NCBI RefSeq assembly: GCF_000346755.1
Contig: NZ_ANNV01000120.1
Location: forward strand, 1 to 57,300
Length of the DNA stretch: 57,300 bases
Direction: 5' to 3'
Source: Pseudomonas sp. CBZ-4
GTDB lineage: Bacteria; Pseudomonadota; Gammaproteobacteria; Pseudomonadales; Pseudomonadaceae
Numbering within the stretch: position 1 is the first letter of the stretch; each line of letters begins with the position of its first letter. The notes under the pieces are model-generated. The model was not told the DNA's origin and did no database searches. It worked only from the letters and a program-made list of their open reading frames with translations. The position numbers and the translations under genes are program-made. This document shows, one piece after another, positions 1 through 8,129 of this stretch.

Positions 1-19
1 CCTTCAGCCAAACCCGGGT

Positions 20-48
20 GATGCCATCGCAGGCAAGCCAGCTCCCAC
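20..48. repeat. REP element remnant
   Basis: This is one arm of the Pseudomonas REP palindrome (core GCAGGCAAGCCAGCTCCCAC), followed to about position 90 by two degraded copies of its tail (CCAGCTCCTAC, GCCAGCCCTCAC). It lies downstream of the minus-strand dehydrogenase gene. No second intact arm is visible inside the window. Confidence 0.75.
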
Positions 49-102
49 AAAATCCAGCTCCTACAAAAGCCAGCCCTCACACAAGACTGGCCAGCGGAGT
101 GT

Positions 103-1719
103 TTAGAAGATGTAGTCGGTCGTCAGGAAGCTGGAGTCACGGTTTTTCAGGATATCGCTGACCAACGCCTTGTTGCTCTCCTGGAACTTGGTCGCCACCA
201 ACGTACGGATCGAGAACACGCGCAACGCGTCATGCACCGACAGCGTGCCCTCGGCCGAGTTCTTGCGCCCGTTGAACGGAAACGTGTCCGGCCCGCGCTG
301 GCACTGGGCGTTGATATTGATACGGCCGACCTGGTTGGCGAAGGTGTCCACCAGCTTGCCGACGGCCTCGGGGTTGGTGCCGAAGAGGCTCAGTTGCTGG
401 CCGAAATCCGAGTCCAGCACGTAGTCGATCACGGTCTCCAGGTCGCGGTAAGGCACGATCGGCACCACCGGGCCGAACTGTTCTTCGTGGTACACGCGCA
501 TCTGCGGGTTCACCGGGTACAGCACCGCCGGGTAGAAGAACGAACCGCGACTTTCGCCGCCGTTGGCGTTCACCACCTGGGCGCCGTGTTGCGCGGCATC
601 GGCCACCAGGCCGTTGAGGTAGTCGACCTTGCCGGCCTCCGGCAGTGGCGTCAGCGACACGCCGTCTTCCCACGGCATGCCGGGTTTGAGGCTGGTCAGC
701 TTCTGGTTGAATTTCTCGATAAAGCGTTCAACCACGTCTTCATGCACAAAGAGGATTTTCAACGCGGTGCAACGCTGGCCGTTGAACGACAGGGAACCGG
801 TGACGGCCTCGCTCACGGCGTTGTCCAGGTCCACCTCGGGCAACACGATGCCGGGGTTTTTCGCATCCAGGCCCAGGGCCGCGCGCAGGCGGTGCGGTTT
901 TGGGTGCAGCTTCTTCAAGTCGCTGGCGGCCTTGTTGGTGCCGATAAACGCAAAGATGTCGATCTTGCCGCTGGCCATCAGCGCGCTGACCGTCTCGCGG
1001 CCGCTGCCGTAGATCACGTTGATCACACCCGCCGGGAAGCTGTCGCGGAACGCTTCCAGCAAGGGGCGGATCAGCAGTACGCCGAGCTTGGCCGGCTTGA
1101 ACACCACGGTGTTGCCCATGATCAGCGCCGGGATCAGCGTGGTGAAGGTTTCGTTCAGCGGGTAGTTGTAGGGGCCCATGCACAACGCGACGCCCAGGGG
1201 TACGCGGCGGATCTGGCCGAGGGTGTCCTGCTCCAGCTCGAAGCGGCTGGAGCGGCGATCGAGTTCCTTGAGGGCGTTGATGGTGTCGGTGATGTAGTCG
1301 CAGGTGCGGTCGAATTCTTTCTGCGAGTCCTTGAGGTTCTTGCCGATCTCCCACATCAGCAGCTTGACCACGGCGTCGCGCTGTTCACGCATGCGGCGTA
1401 AAAAGGCTTCGACGTGCCTGATGCGGTCGACTACGCGCATCGTCGGCCACTCGCCCTGGCCGCGGTTGTAGGCGCGCACGGCGGCGTCGAGGGCGGTGAG
1501 GGCGGTGTCGGCGTCCACCAGCGGCGTGCTGCCGATGTGCACGCGCTTGTCACCGAGCTGCACCGGGCTTTGCACTTGGGCCAATGGGCCGTTCCATACC
1601 TGCAACTGGCCATCGACCAGGTAATCACGCTGTTCAATGGGCGCCGCCAGGCGGAATTGCTCGGGAATATCGTTGGCGGTGGCGGGAAACAGCTCGTCGA
1701 GCAGGTTGCTGGTGGTCAT
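103..1719 (-). CDS. Aldehyde dehydrogenase superfamily, GapN-type NADP-dependent glyceraldehyde-3-phosphate dehydrogenase
   Basis: The product is a 538-residue cytoplasmic ALDH-fold enzyme. By overall similarity it belongs with proteins annotated as non-phosphorylating, NADP-dependent glyceraldehyde-3-phosphate dehydrogenase, which oxidise the aldehyde directly to 3-phosphoglycerate. Visible are the oxyanion Asn in GPYNYPLN (N185), the catalytic Cys in NGQRCTAL (C317) and the cofactor-side EEQFGP motif. The start is the ATG at 1719, which has AGGGG upstream and gives a protein starting MTTSNLLDEL; the longer upstream frame has no such site. One feature is odd: the motif that normally reads LELGGK reads LGLDAK, so the usual general-base Glu is Gly283. 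The fold is certain; the substrate is inferred and the missing Glu makes it less sure. Confidence 0.88.
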   Translation of the reverse strand: MTTSNLLDELFPATANDIPEQFRLAAPIEQRDYLVDGQLQVWNGPLAQVQSPVQLGDKRVHIGSTPLVDADTALTALDAAVRAYNRGQGEWPTMRVVDRIRHVEAFLRRMREQRDAVVKLLMWEIGKNLKDSQKEFDRTCDYITDTINALKELDRRSSRFELEQDTLGQIRRVPLGVALCMGPYNYPLNETFTTLIPALIMGNTVVFKPAKLGVLLIRPLLEAFRDSFPAGVINVIYGSGRETVSALMASGKIDIFAFIGTNKAASDLKKLHPKPHRLRAALGLDAKNPGIVLPEVDLDNAVSEAVTGSLSFNGQRCTALKILFVHEDVVERFIEKFNQKLTSLKPGMPWEDGVSLTPLPEAGKVDYLNGLVADAAQHGAQVVNANGGESRGSFFYPAVLYPVNPQMRVYHEEQFGPVVPIVPYRDLETVIDYVLDSDFGQQLSLFGTNPEAVGKLVDTFANQVGRININAQCQRGPDTFPFNGRKNSAEGTLSVHDALRVFSIRTLVATKFQESNKALVSDILKNRDSSFLTTDYIF

Positions 1720-1846
1720 GTCGCTACCCCTGGAATAGTTGCAAAACATGACTAGAGAGTCACCCAACACAGGGCTCTATGGCAAGGCTTGCGCGCTTTC
1801 TTGTACGCCTGCGGGTAAACTGCGCGGCTTTCTTGAAGGAGTTCAC

Positions 1847-2710
1847 ATGAGTCAGTACCAGCCGGGCATTCTTGCCGCACCGGTGCCGTTGCAGGCACGC
1901 CATCTGTTTTTCGCCGTGGATTCCCTGGCCGCCGTGCCCGCTGCGCTTGATGCGCTGGTGCAGTTGACGGATGCGCAGGTGGTGGTCGGTTTGGGTGAGC
2001 CGCTGGTCAATGCGCTGGATGCACAGATTGACGGCTTGCGCAGCTTCCCGACGGTCAGCGGCCCGGGCGCGCACAACCCATCCACCCAGCAGGCGTTGTG
2101 GGTGTGGTTGCACGGCGTCGACCGTGGCGAACTGCTGTTGCGCAGCCGCGCCTTTGAAAAAGCCCTGGCCCCGGCATTCAGCCTGGTGCAGATGACCGAA
2201 GGCTTCCGCTACAAGACCGGCTTCGACCTCACCGACTACGAAGACGGCACCGAAAACCCCCACGACGACGCCGCCGTCGAAGCCGCCCTGACCGACAGCG
2301 GCGCCAGCTTCGCCGCGATCCAGCAATGGCAGCACGACCTCGACGGTTTTGCCGCGTTGCCGGCGCAGGAGCGCGATCACATCATCGGCCGTCGCCATGG
2401 CGACAACGAAGAACTCGACGACGCGCCGGAATCCGCCCACGTCAAACGCACCGCCCAGGAAAGCTTCACCCCGGAAGCCTTCGTGGTGCGCCGCTCCATG
2501 CCATGGGCCGAGAACGGTCAGGCGGGGTTGATGTTCCTGGCGTTTGGCCATTCCTTCGATGCGTTTGAAGCGCAACTGCGAAGGATGAGTGGGCTGGAGG
2601 ATGGGATTGTCGATGGCCTGTATCGCATCAGTACAGCGTTGACGGGGGGCTACTACTGGTGCCCGCCGGTCAAGGACGGGCGCTTGGCGCTGAGTGTGCT
2701 GGTACGCTGA
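1847..2710 (+). CDS. Dye-decolourising (DyP-type) haem peroxidase
   Basis: The 287-residue protein is a DyP-type peroxidase of the bacterial YfeX-like group. It would use peroxide to oxidise dyes, phenolics or porphyrin-related substrates with a bound haem. The distal Asp lies in the family motif at YEDGTENP (D133), a likely proximal haem-ligand His lies in SAHVKR (H198), and the distal Arg lies in VVRRSMPW (about R215). There is no signal peptide, so it should be cytoplasmic. The start ATG has GAAGGA 7-8 bases upstream. No encapsulin gene is adjacent and the C-terminus does not look like an encapsulin cargo tag. Its stop codon is one base from the stop of the convergent carbonic anhydrase gene. 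Confidence 0.9.
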   Translation: MSQYQPGILAAPVPLQARHLFFAVDSLAAVPAALDALVQLTDAQVVVGLGEPLVNALDAQIDGLRSFPTVSGPGAHNPSTQQALWVWLHGVDRGELLLRSRAFEKALAPAFSLVQMTEGFRYKTGFDLTDYEDGTENPHDDAAVEAALTDSGASFAAIQQWQHDLDGFAALPAQERDHIIGRRHGDNEELDDAPESAHVKRTAQESFTPEAFVVRRSMPWAENGQAGLMFLAFGHSFDAFEAQLRRMSGLEDGIVDGLYRISTALTGGYYWCPPVKDGRLALSVLVR

Positions 2711-2711
2711 T

Positions 2712-3446
2712 CTAAGCGAGTAATTCAACCTCGCCACTGTGCAGGCGGTAAATGCCGCCGACAATGTTCAACTGGCCGTTGGCCAGTGCCTCGGTCAGCA
2801 GGCTGGACTCGCGCTTGAGCCGCGCCACGGTGTCCCGGACATTTTGCGCAATGGCGTTGTCGAGGAGATTGCCGGGTGCTTTCAACACCGTGTTCACCGA
2901 GGGTCTGAACGCATTCGCCAGGCCCTGGATCTTGCCGGGGAACGTGGCGTTGCCTGTGACAGCCTTGACGCCAGCCTCAACGGCGCCACAGCTGTCATGC
3001 CCCAGCACCAGGATCAGTGGGGTGTTGAGCACCGCGACGGCGTATTCGAGGCTGGCGAGCCCGTCATTGGTGACGAAGTTGCCTGCGACGCGCACTGAAA
3101 AAAGTTCGCCCAGGCCCGTGTCAAACATGTACTCAGGGGCAATCCTTGAGTCGGCGCAGGCCAGGACCGCTGCGAACGGATGTTGGCCGTTGACCAGAGC
3201 CGCACGTTCATCCATCAGGCCGCGTCGCTTTGTGACATCCGCGGCGTATCGACGGTTGCCTTCCTGCAGCCGCGCCAGGGCTTGTTGTGGGTTTGTAACA
3301 GCCGGTGGAGCAGCCACTTCATGTGCCAGCGCAGGCGGTAATGCACCCGCCAATAGCAGTGCTCCGGCACCGGCGGTGGCCAGTCGTAGAAAGTTGCGGC
3401 GGTCATTCATCAAGGTGGGTGGGACGGGGTGGTGGGCGTTGTCCAT
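2712..3446 (-). CDS. Beta-class carbonic anhydrase with Tat signal peptide
   Basis: This zinc enzyme interconverts CO2 and bicarbonate. The 244-residue protein has the beta-class zinc and catalytic set: C97, D99 and R101 in CADSR, then H150 and C153 in GHDSC. The N-terminus carries a twin-arginine motif (NDRRNFLRL) followed by a hydrophobic Ala/Leu stretch ending ALAHE near residue 42, so export to the periplasm by the Tat system is predicted. The ATG at 3446 was chosen because GAGAAG precedes it; an ATG at 3410, just before the twin arginines, has no ribosome site. It faces the DyP peroxidase gene tail to tail. Bicarbonate supply or periplasmic pH control are possible roles, but the sequence does not decide between them. 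Confidence 0.9.
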   Translation of the reverse strand: MDNAHHPVPPTLMNDRRNFLRLATAGAGALLLAGALPPALAHEVAAPPAVTNPQQALARLQEGNRRYAADVTKRRGLMDERAALVNGQHPFAAVLACADSRIAPEYMFDTGLGELFSVRVAGNFVTNDGLASLEYAVAVLNTPLILVLGHDSCGAVEAGVKAVTGNATFPGKIQGLANAFRPSVNTVLKAPGNLLDNAIAQNVRDTVARLKRESSLLTEALANGQLNIVGGIYRLHSGEVELLA

Positions 3447-3643
3447 CGATGGGCTTCTCGCGGTGGTTGGAACAGAGAAGTTCCAAGGTTGCAAACAACG
3501 CTGCGCAAGGCTGTAGGAGGCCTCTGATGATGGTGTAAACGTAGGCACGGGACATGAAGATATTGACAGTTGGCCAATCGGTCGCTGAAAAATATTGCCG
3601 CTGCCCGTACTCTAGACGCCTTTGCCATCCGTACGGATTGTTC

Positions 3644-5020
3644 ATGTCTTCAGTTGCCGATGGGCTGCCCCTCAATAAACGCCTGCCGGCCGTGATCGCG
3701 ATTTCCCTGGGGATCGGCATGGCGACCCTGGATACGGCCATCGTCAACACGGCGTTGCCGACCTTGGCCGAGGGCATTGGTACCGACTCGGCTTCGGTGA
3801 TCTGGGTGGTCAATGCCTATCAACTGGCGATCATCGCCACGGTGTTGCCCTTTGCGTCGCTGAGCGAGGTGTTGGGACATCGCCGTGTGTACCTCGGCGG
3901 GTTGCTGCTGTTTATCGTCTCGTCGCTGTTCTGCGGACTGGCCGGCTCGCTGGAAACCCTCACCGCCGCGCGGGTGGTGCAGGGGCTCGGGGCGGCGGCG
4001 ATCATGAGCGTGAACACCGCGTTGCTGCGGCATATCTATCCGTCGCGCATGCTCGGGCGTGGCCTGGGCTATAACTCGCTGGTGGTGGGGTTGGCGTTTA
4101 CCCTTGGGCCGACGGCCGCGTCGGCGATCTTGTCGGTCACCACCTGGCACTGGCTGTACCTGATCAATGTGCCGTTGGGGGTGTTGGCCCTGGCCTTGGG
4201 TTTGCGCTCGTTGCCGACTCTGCCGATGACCGGGCACGCGTTTGACCGCCTCGCCGCCGTGCTGTGTGCCGGGTTGTTCGCCCTGTTGGTGTTGGGGCTG
4301 GGCACGGCGGTGCATGGTGCCCAAGGGGCGCTGACCCTGGGCTTGATCGCCGTGGCGTTGCTGTGCGGCGCCTTGCTGCTGCGCCGCCAGGCCGGGCACC
4401 CGGCGCCGATGCTGGCGGTGGACCTGTTCAAGCGGCCGGTGTTTGCCTTGTCGTCCCTCACCGCGATTTGCGCCTTCAGTGCCCAGGGCCTGGCGTTTGT
4501 GTCGTTGCCGTTCCTGTTGCAGGCGGTGCTGGGGCATAGCCAGGTGGAAACCGGGTTTCTGATGACGCCGTGGCCAGCCGTGGTGGCGGTGATGGCACTG
4601 GTGGCGGGGCGCCTGGCGGACCGCATGTCGCTGGGGGCGCTGTGCGGCTTCGGCCTGTTGATGCTCAGCCTGGGCATGGCGGCGTTGGCCAGCCTGGGCA
4701 ACGGGGCGTCGGCCGTGGATATTGGCTGGCGCATGGCCTTGTGTGGGGCCGGTTTTGGGTTCTTCCAGTCGCCCAACCTCAAGGCCATCATGACCAGCGC
4801 GCCGCTCGCCCGCAGCGGTGGGGCCAGCGGCATCGTGGCGATTTCGCGGTTGCTGGGGCAGACGCTGGGGGCGTCGCTGGTGGCGCTGTGTTTCCACCTG
4901 TTCGTCGACAACGGCCCGCAAACGGCGTTGTGGCTGGGTTGCGTGTTTGCGTTGGTGGGCGCCGTGGCCAGCGTGTTGCGTTTGCTGCCCTATGGAAAAA
5001 AGCCCGCTGGACCGTTGTAA
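3644..5020 (+). CDS. MFS transporter, DHA2 (EmrB/QacA-like) drug efflux family
   Basis: This is a 458-residue, very hydrophobic inner membrane transporter. The first helix carries the DHA2-type motif around DTAIVNTALPTL. A motif-A-like loop follows near EVLGHRRVYLGG, and a motif-C-like glycine-rich helix is seen around YNSLVVGLAFTLGPT. The length fits 13-14 membrane helices. Proteins of this type export drugs or other amphipathic compounds by proton antiport; the substrate cannot be read from the sequence. The start ATG at 3644 replaces a 30-residue longer frame whose first part is not transporter-like. A second MFS gene follows 57 bases downstream on the same strand, so the two may be cotranscribed. 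Confidence 0.88.
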   Translation: MSSVADGLPLNKRLPAVIAISLGIGMATLDTAIVNTALPTLAEGIGTDSASVIWVVNAYQLAIIATVLPFASLSEVLGHRRVYLGGLLLFIVSSLFCGLAGSLETLTAARVVQGLGAAAIMSVNTALLRHIYPSRMLGRGLGYNSLVVGLAFTLGPTAASAILSVTTWHWLYLINVPLGVLALALGLRSLPTLPMTGHAFDRLAAVLCAGLFALLVLGLGTAVHGAQGALTLGLIAVALLCGALLLRRQAGHPAPMLAVDLFKRPVFALSSLTAICAFSAQGLAFVSLPFLLQAVLGHSQVETGFLMTPWPAVVAVMALVAGRLADRMSLGALCGFGLLMLSLGMAALASLGNGASAVDIGWRMALCGAGFGFFQSPNLKAIMTSAPLARSGGASGIVAISRLLGQTLGASLVALCFHLFVDNGPQTALWLGCVFALVGAVASVLRLLPYGKKPAGPL

Positions 5021-5077
5021 AACACGCGGGGGGAGGGCTACCGTGGCGACCTGAATATTTCGGGATGTTTCAGATTT

Positions 5078-6205
5078 ATGACCGCCCTGGCCCAACGCAC
5101 TGTTGACACCCAATCCCGCCGCGCTGCGCTGACCCTGGCGTTATGCCTGCCCAGCGATGTGCTGCTGTACCTGCTGCTGCCGATGGAGTCCCAGGCCTTC
5201 GGCATCACGCTGGCCCAGGCCGGGGTGTTGCTGGCGGCCAACCGCCTGGTAAGGATTTTCGGCTACCGGCATGTGTTGAATTTCTACGCACGCAACGGCG
5301 ACCGCCTGACCTGCATGATCGCCGCCGGCGCCGCGACGCTGTGTGCCTTGGGCAACTCGATGCTGTCGGGCTTTGCCGCGTTGCTGGGCTTGCGGTTGGT
5401 CTGGGGCCTGTGTTTTGCCGCGTTGAACCTCTCGACCCAAGTGCTGGCGACGTCGGAACCTGCGGGCGCAGCACGCCGGGCCGGACGCTCACGGGCAGTG
5501 ATCGCCCTCGGGCCGATGCTCGCGCTGCCGCTGGGTGGTTGGCTGACGTTGTGGGCCGGGCCGCGCCCGATCTTTCTGATCCTCACCGGTTGCTGCCTGG
5601 TGGGCCTGTGGGTGGCGCGCGGCTTGCCCGTCGCCGGCCATGATCTGCACAGCAGCGGGCGCCGATTCAAGTGGCCCGACAGTGTGGCGCTGTGGTCGTT
5701 TATCGAAGGCGTGGCGTTGGATGGGCTGTTTATCTTTGGCCTGTCGATCCAGGCGCAGAAGATCCTCGGCGGCGATGCGGTCCTGATTGCCGGCGGGTTG
5801 ATGGCGCTGCGCTATGTCTCGGAAATGCTCCTGAGCCCTTTGGGTGGGCGCGCGGCCCAGCGTTTCGGCGCGACCTCGATGTTGCTGCTGTTCTCGTTCA
5901 TGAGTGCGCTGGCCCTGACCGCGTTTGCCAGCTACTGGGTGATTGTCGGCGCGGCCGCGGTGCTGGTGTTGCGCGCGCTGCAACTGCCGCTGGTGACTAC
6001 CTTGGTGGCCGAGCGCAACCCCGGTGCGATGCGGGTGTCGGCGCTGGCCTCGAATGCGGTCTGGCGGGATATCGGCGCGGGCCTTGGGCCGTTGTTGGCG
6101 GGGTTGCTGCTGCCGGTGGCGTCGGCGCCGCTGGTGTTTGGTTTGGCCGGCGCGGCGATTGCGGTGAGTGCGCTGTTTTGTTGGCGCGCCGGTCGGGTTG
6201 CCTAG
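5078..6205 (+). CDS. MFS transporter of unknown substrate
   Basis: The 375-residue protein is made almost entirely of hydrophobic helices, about 11-12 in number, with short charged loops. This is typical of a major facilitator permease. It begins with a short charged N-terminus (MTALAQRTVDTQSRR) and the first helix runs from about residue 17. It is shorter than the upstream DHA2 transporter and not obviously similar to it, so the pair does not look like a simple duplication. The last base triplet overlaps the stop codon of the convergent DUF3087 gene: the four bases CTAG serve both. I cannot assign a substrate. Confidence 0.82.
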   Translation: MTALAQRTVDTQSRRAALTLALCLPSDVLLYLLLPMESQAFGITLAQAGVLLAANRLVRIFGYRHVLNFYARNGDRLTCMIAAGAATLCALGNSMLSGFAALLGLRLVWGLCFAALNLSTQVLATSEPAGAARRAGRSRAVIALGPMLALPLGGWLTLWAGPRPIFLILTGCCLVGLWVARGLPVAGHDLHSSGRRFKWPDSVALWSFIEGVALDGLFIFGLSIQAQKILGGDAVLIAGGLMALRYVSEMLLSPLGGRAAQRFGATSMLLLFSFMSALALTAFASYWVIVGAAAVLVLRALQLPLVTTLVAERNPGAMRVSALASNAVWRDIGAGLGPLLAGLLLPVASAPLVFGLAGAAIAVSALFCWRAGRVA

Positions 6206-6720
6206 CTGCGCAGGTGTTCCAGCCACGCCGGATCAAGGCGTGTTTGTTCGGTGTCGATGCCCAGCGCCTGCATTTTTGCCTTGTGCGCCTCGACTTCGCT
6301 GAGGAGTTGCGCCTGGGCGCTGGAGTTGGCGTCCAGGGCATGCATCTGCGTCAGCCCCAGGTGGTAGAAACGCAGCAGCTTGATCGCCGTCGGGTCATTG
6401 GCCTGCACACGTTCGGTAACCTTGTGCATCACATTGGTCACGCTCATCAGGCTGCGCTTGAGCTGCCAGCCATACACCGCGGGCGCCAGCCACGGCTGGG
6501 TCCAGAACGGGCCGCGCACCAGGGCCAGGGTGATCAGTACGCCGGCAAAGACGCCGCCGACGTTGAAGCGGAAGTTGTCACCGCCCGGTTCGCCGAACAG
6601 CATCACCGCCAGGCTCGACAGCAACATCGCCAGCGCCAGGAACAGGACTGCCACGATCAGCGTGCTGCGGCGGGTTTGGCGGCGGTAGGTGACAGGGTCG
6701 CAGGGTTTGAGCTCGAACAT
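6202..6720 (-). CDS. DUF3087-type inner membrane protein
   Basis: The 172-residue protein has a short cytoplasmic start (MFELKPCDPVTYRRQTRRS), two hydrophobic segments at about residues 19-42 and 52-70, and a soluble, partly helical C-terminal half rich in charged residues. It resembles the proteobacterial family DUF3087 and has no known function. The ATG at 6720 was chosen over an upstream frame because the protein then starts at the family-like sequence. It is convergent with the MFS gene and shares stop-codon bases with it. Confidence 0.8.
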   Translation of the reverse strand: MFELKPCDPVTYRRQTRRSTLIVAVLFLALAMLLSSLAVMLFGEPGGDNFRFNVGGVFAGVLITLALVRGPFWTQPWLAPAVYGWQLKRSLMSVTNVMHKVTERVQANDPTAIKLLRFYHLGLTQMHALDANSSAQAQLLSEVEAHKAKMQALGIDTEQTRLDPAWLEHLRS

Positions 6721-6773
6721 CCGGGGCGGTCTCCAGTGGCGTAGGCGCGCATCTTCGCACATCGCACATGAAG

Positions 6774-6797
6774 AGCCCCGCTTCGGCGGGGCTTTTG
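6774..6797. terminator. Rho-independent terminator hairpin
   Basis: An 8-bp GC-rich stem (AGCCCCGC / GCGGGGCT, 6774-6781 and 6786-6793) closes a TTCG tetraloop. It lies directly after the stop codon of the small minus-strand gene at 6799. The T-run (TTTT) is on the plus-strand side, so termination of the minus-strand gene relies mainly on the hairpin. Confidence 0.75.
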
Positions 6798-6798
6798 G

Positions 6799-7035
6799 TT
6801 ACTTGGGCGCGGTCCACGTCACCTCGGTGACGCCGAATTTCTCCGCCCAGGGCCGGGTGGTCTTTTTCACTTGCTCGTGACCGACACGGCCGATGCGGCT
6901 CACGTGGGCAATGTCGGCGTCCACTGCCGCCCAATGCCAGGCCTCGGCGTTGTTCATCACGTCGGCGCGAACCACAAAGGACTTCGGTTGACCGTGTAGT
7001 TGGTAATTGATCGTGTAGATTTTTGCGCTACTCAT
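6799..7035 (-). CDS. Small hypothetical protein, possibly DUF6555
   Basis: The 78-residue protein starts MSSAKIYTIN and has no signal peptide or membrane segment. It looks like a small alpha/beta domain with many aromatic residues, including WHWAAV near the middle. The start has GGGAGG shortly upstream. A good hairpin terminator follows the stop, and the next gene is divergent, so it is a single-gene unit. I believe it matches a small Pseudomonas family of unknown function (DUF6555), but this is from memory of the sequence style and is not certain. Confidence 0.75.
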   Translation of the reverse strand: MSSAKIYTINYQLHGQPKSFVVRADVMNNAEAWHWAAVDADIAHVSRIGRVGHEQVKKTTRPWAEKFGVTEVTWTAPK

Positions 7036-7168
7036 GTTGCCTCCCTGTGTTGTTATAAATGGATAGGGCGGCGTTCAAAAAGGTTCATTCAAAATGACAA
7101 TCTGCACGTCGGCGCGGCATAGTGTCGCCTCTGCACTGTGCCCAACGATTGTGCCCAAGGACTGCGCC

Positions 7169-7996
7169 ATGCCCGACCTGGCCCATTCGCAGCTTTACCT
7201 GCAGCGCCTTGGCTACAGCAAGCCCCCAGCGCCCACCCTGGACAACCTGCGGGGCCTGCAACTGCGCCACGTGTGCGTCTTTGCCTTTGAAAGCCTGTCC
7301 ACCTTGCTGCACCAGCCGGTGCCCATCGACCTGGCCAGCGTCGAGCGTAAAGTGCTGCTCGATGGGCGAGGGGGGTATTGCTATGAGTTGAACCAGATGT
7401 TCCTGGCCCTGTTGCAGGAGCTCGGTTTTGACGCGCGCGGCATCACCGGCCGTGTGGTCATGGGCGGGCCGCCGGATGCACACACGGCACGCACCCATCG
7501 CTTGACCCTGGTGACCCTGGACGGCGTGCGCTACATCACCGACGTCGGCTTTGGCGGCATGGTGCCCAGCGGCCCGCTGCGGTTGGACAGCGAGGAGGAT
7601 CAGGCCACAGCTCACGAATTCTATCGCCTGACGCACAATGCGGACGACAGCTACACGTTATGGGCTGAAGTCGCCGGGGAATGGCGCGGGCTGTACGTGT
7701 TCGACCTGCAAGTGCAGGCGGATATCGACTACGAAATCGGCAACTGGTACGTGTCCACCCATCCTGGGTCGCCGTTCCTGGGCCAGTTGAAAGTGGCGCT
7801 GTTGGCGCCGGGCAAGCGCTACACGTTGAACAACGCCCACTATGCGGTCCACTACCTTGATCGGCCCAGTAAGAAACGCACGATTAAACAGGCAGATGAA
7901 CTCTTGGTGCTGCTCAGGGAAACCTTTGGGATTCGCTTGCCGGTAGACGGGTCGCTGGTTGAAAAAATCGATAGCCTGATAGTGGCGTCTAGCTAG
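7169..7996 (+). CDS. Arylamine N-acetyltransferase
   Basis: This 275-residue cytoplasmic enzyme transfers acetyl from acetyl-CoA to arylamines, hydrazines or related compounds. The NAT catalytic triad is complete: Cys71 in RGGYCYE, His110 in THRLTLV and Asp125 in TDVGFGG. Length and domain order are normal for the family. The ATG at 7169 has CAAGGA 8 bases upstream; the longer reading frame adds 25 residues not found in the family. It stands alone, divergent from the small gene at 6799. NAT homologues sometimes act in amide synthesis in biosynthetic clusters, but no such cluster is present here. Confidence 0.93.
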   Translation: MPDLAHSQLYLQRLGYSKPPAPTLDNLRGLQLRHVCVFAFESLSTLLHQPVPIDLASVERKVLLDGRGGYCYELNQMFLALLQELGFDARGITGRVVMGGPPDAHTARTHRLTLVTLDGVRYITDVGFGGMVPSGPLRLDSEEDQATAHEFYRLTHNADDSYTLWAEVAGEWRGLYVFDLQVQADIDYEIGNWYVSTHPGSPFLGQLKVALLAPGKRYTLNNAHYAVHYLDRPSKKRTIKQADELLVLLRETFGIRLPVDGSLVEKIDSLIVASS

Positions 7997-8129
7997 AAAT
8001 ATCGAGATAGAGCCATCGCTGAACCGTTTTATCTCTCTGTCTGCGCAAATGAATGCGAACCTTTTTCCTACATTTAGGCTCGAAGCGGTTCCGGAGTAAT
8101 TTGCTCACCAGACAAGGAGCTGTAAAACG

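Noticed and set aside
1847..2710. Encapsulin-DyP compartment system
   Set aside because: No encapsulin shell gene is adjacent and the DyP C-terminus lacks a cargo-tag-like tail.
3650..5113. A minus-strand frame of 487 codons opposite the first MFS gene
   Set aside because: Gln/Arg/His-rich shadow composition; the MFS reading has clear membrane helices and motifs.
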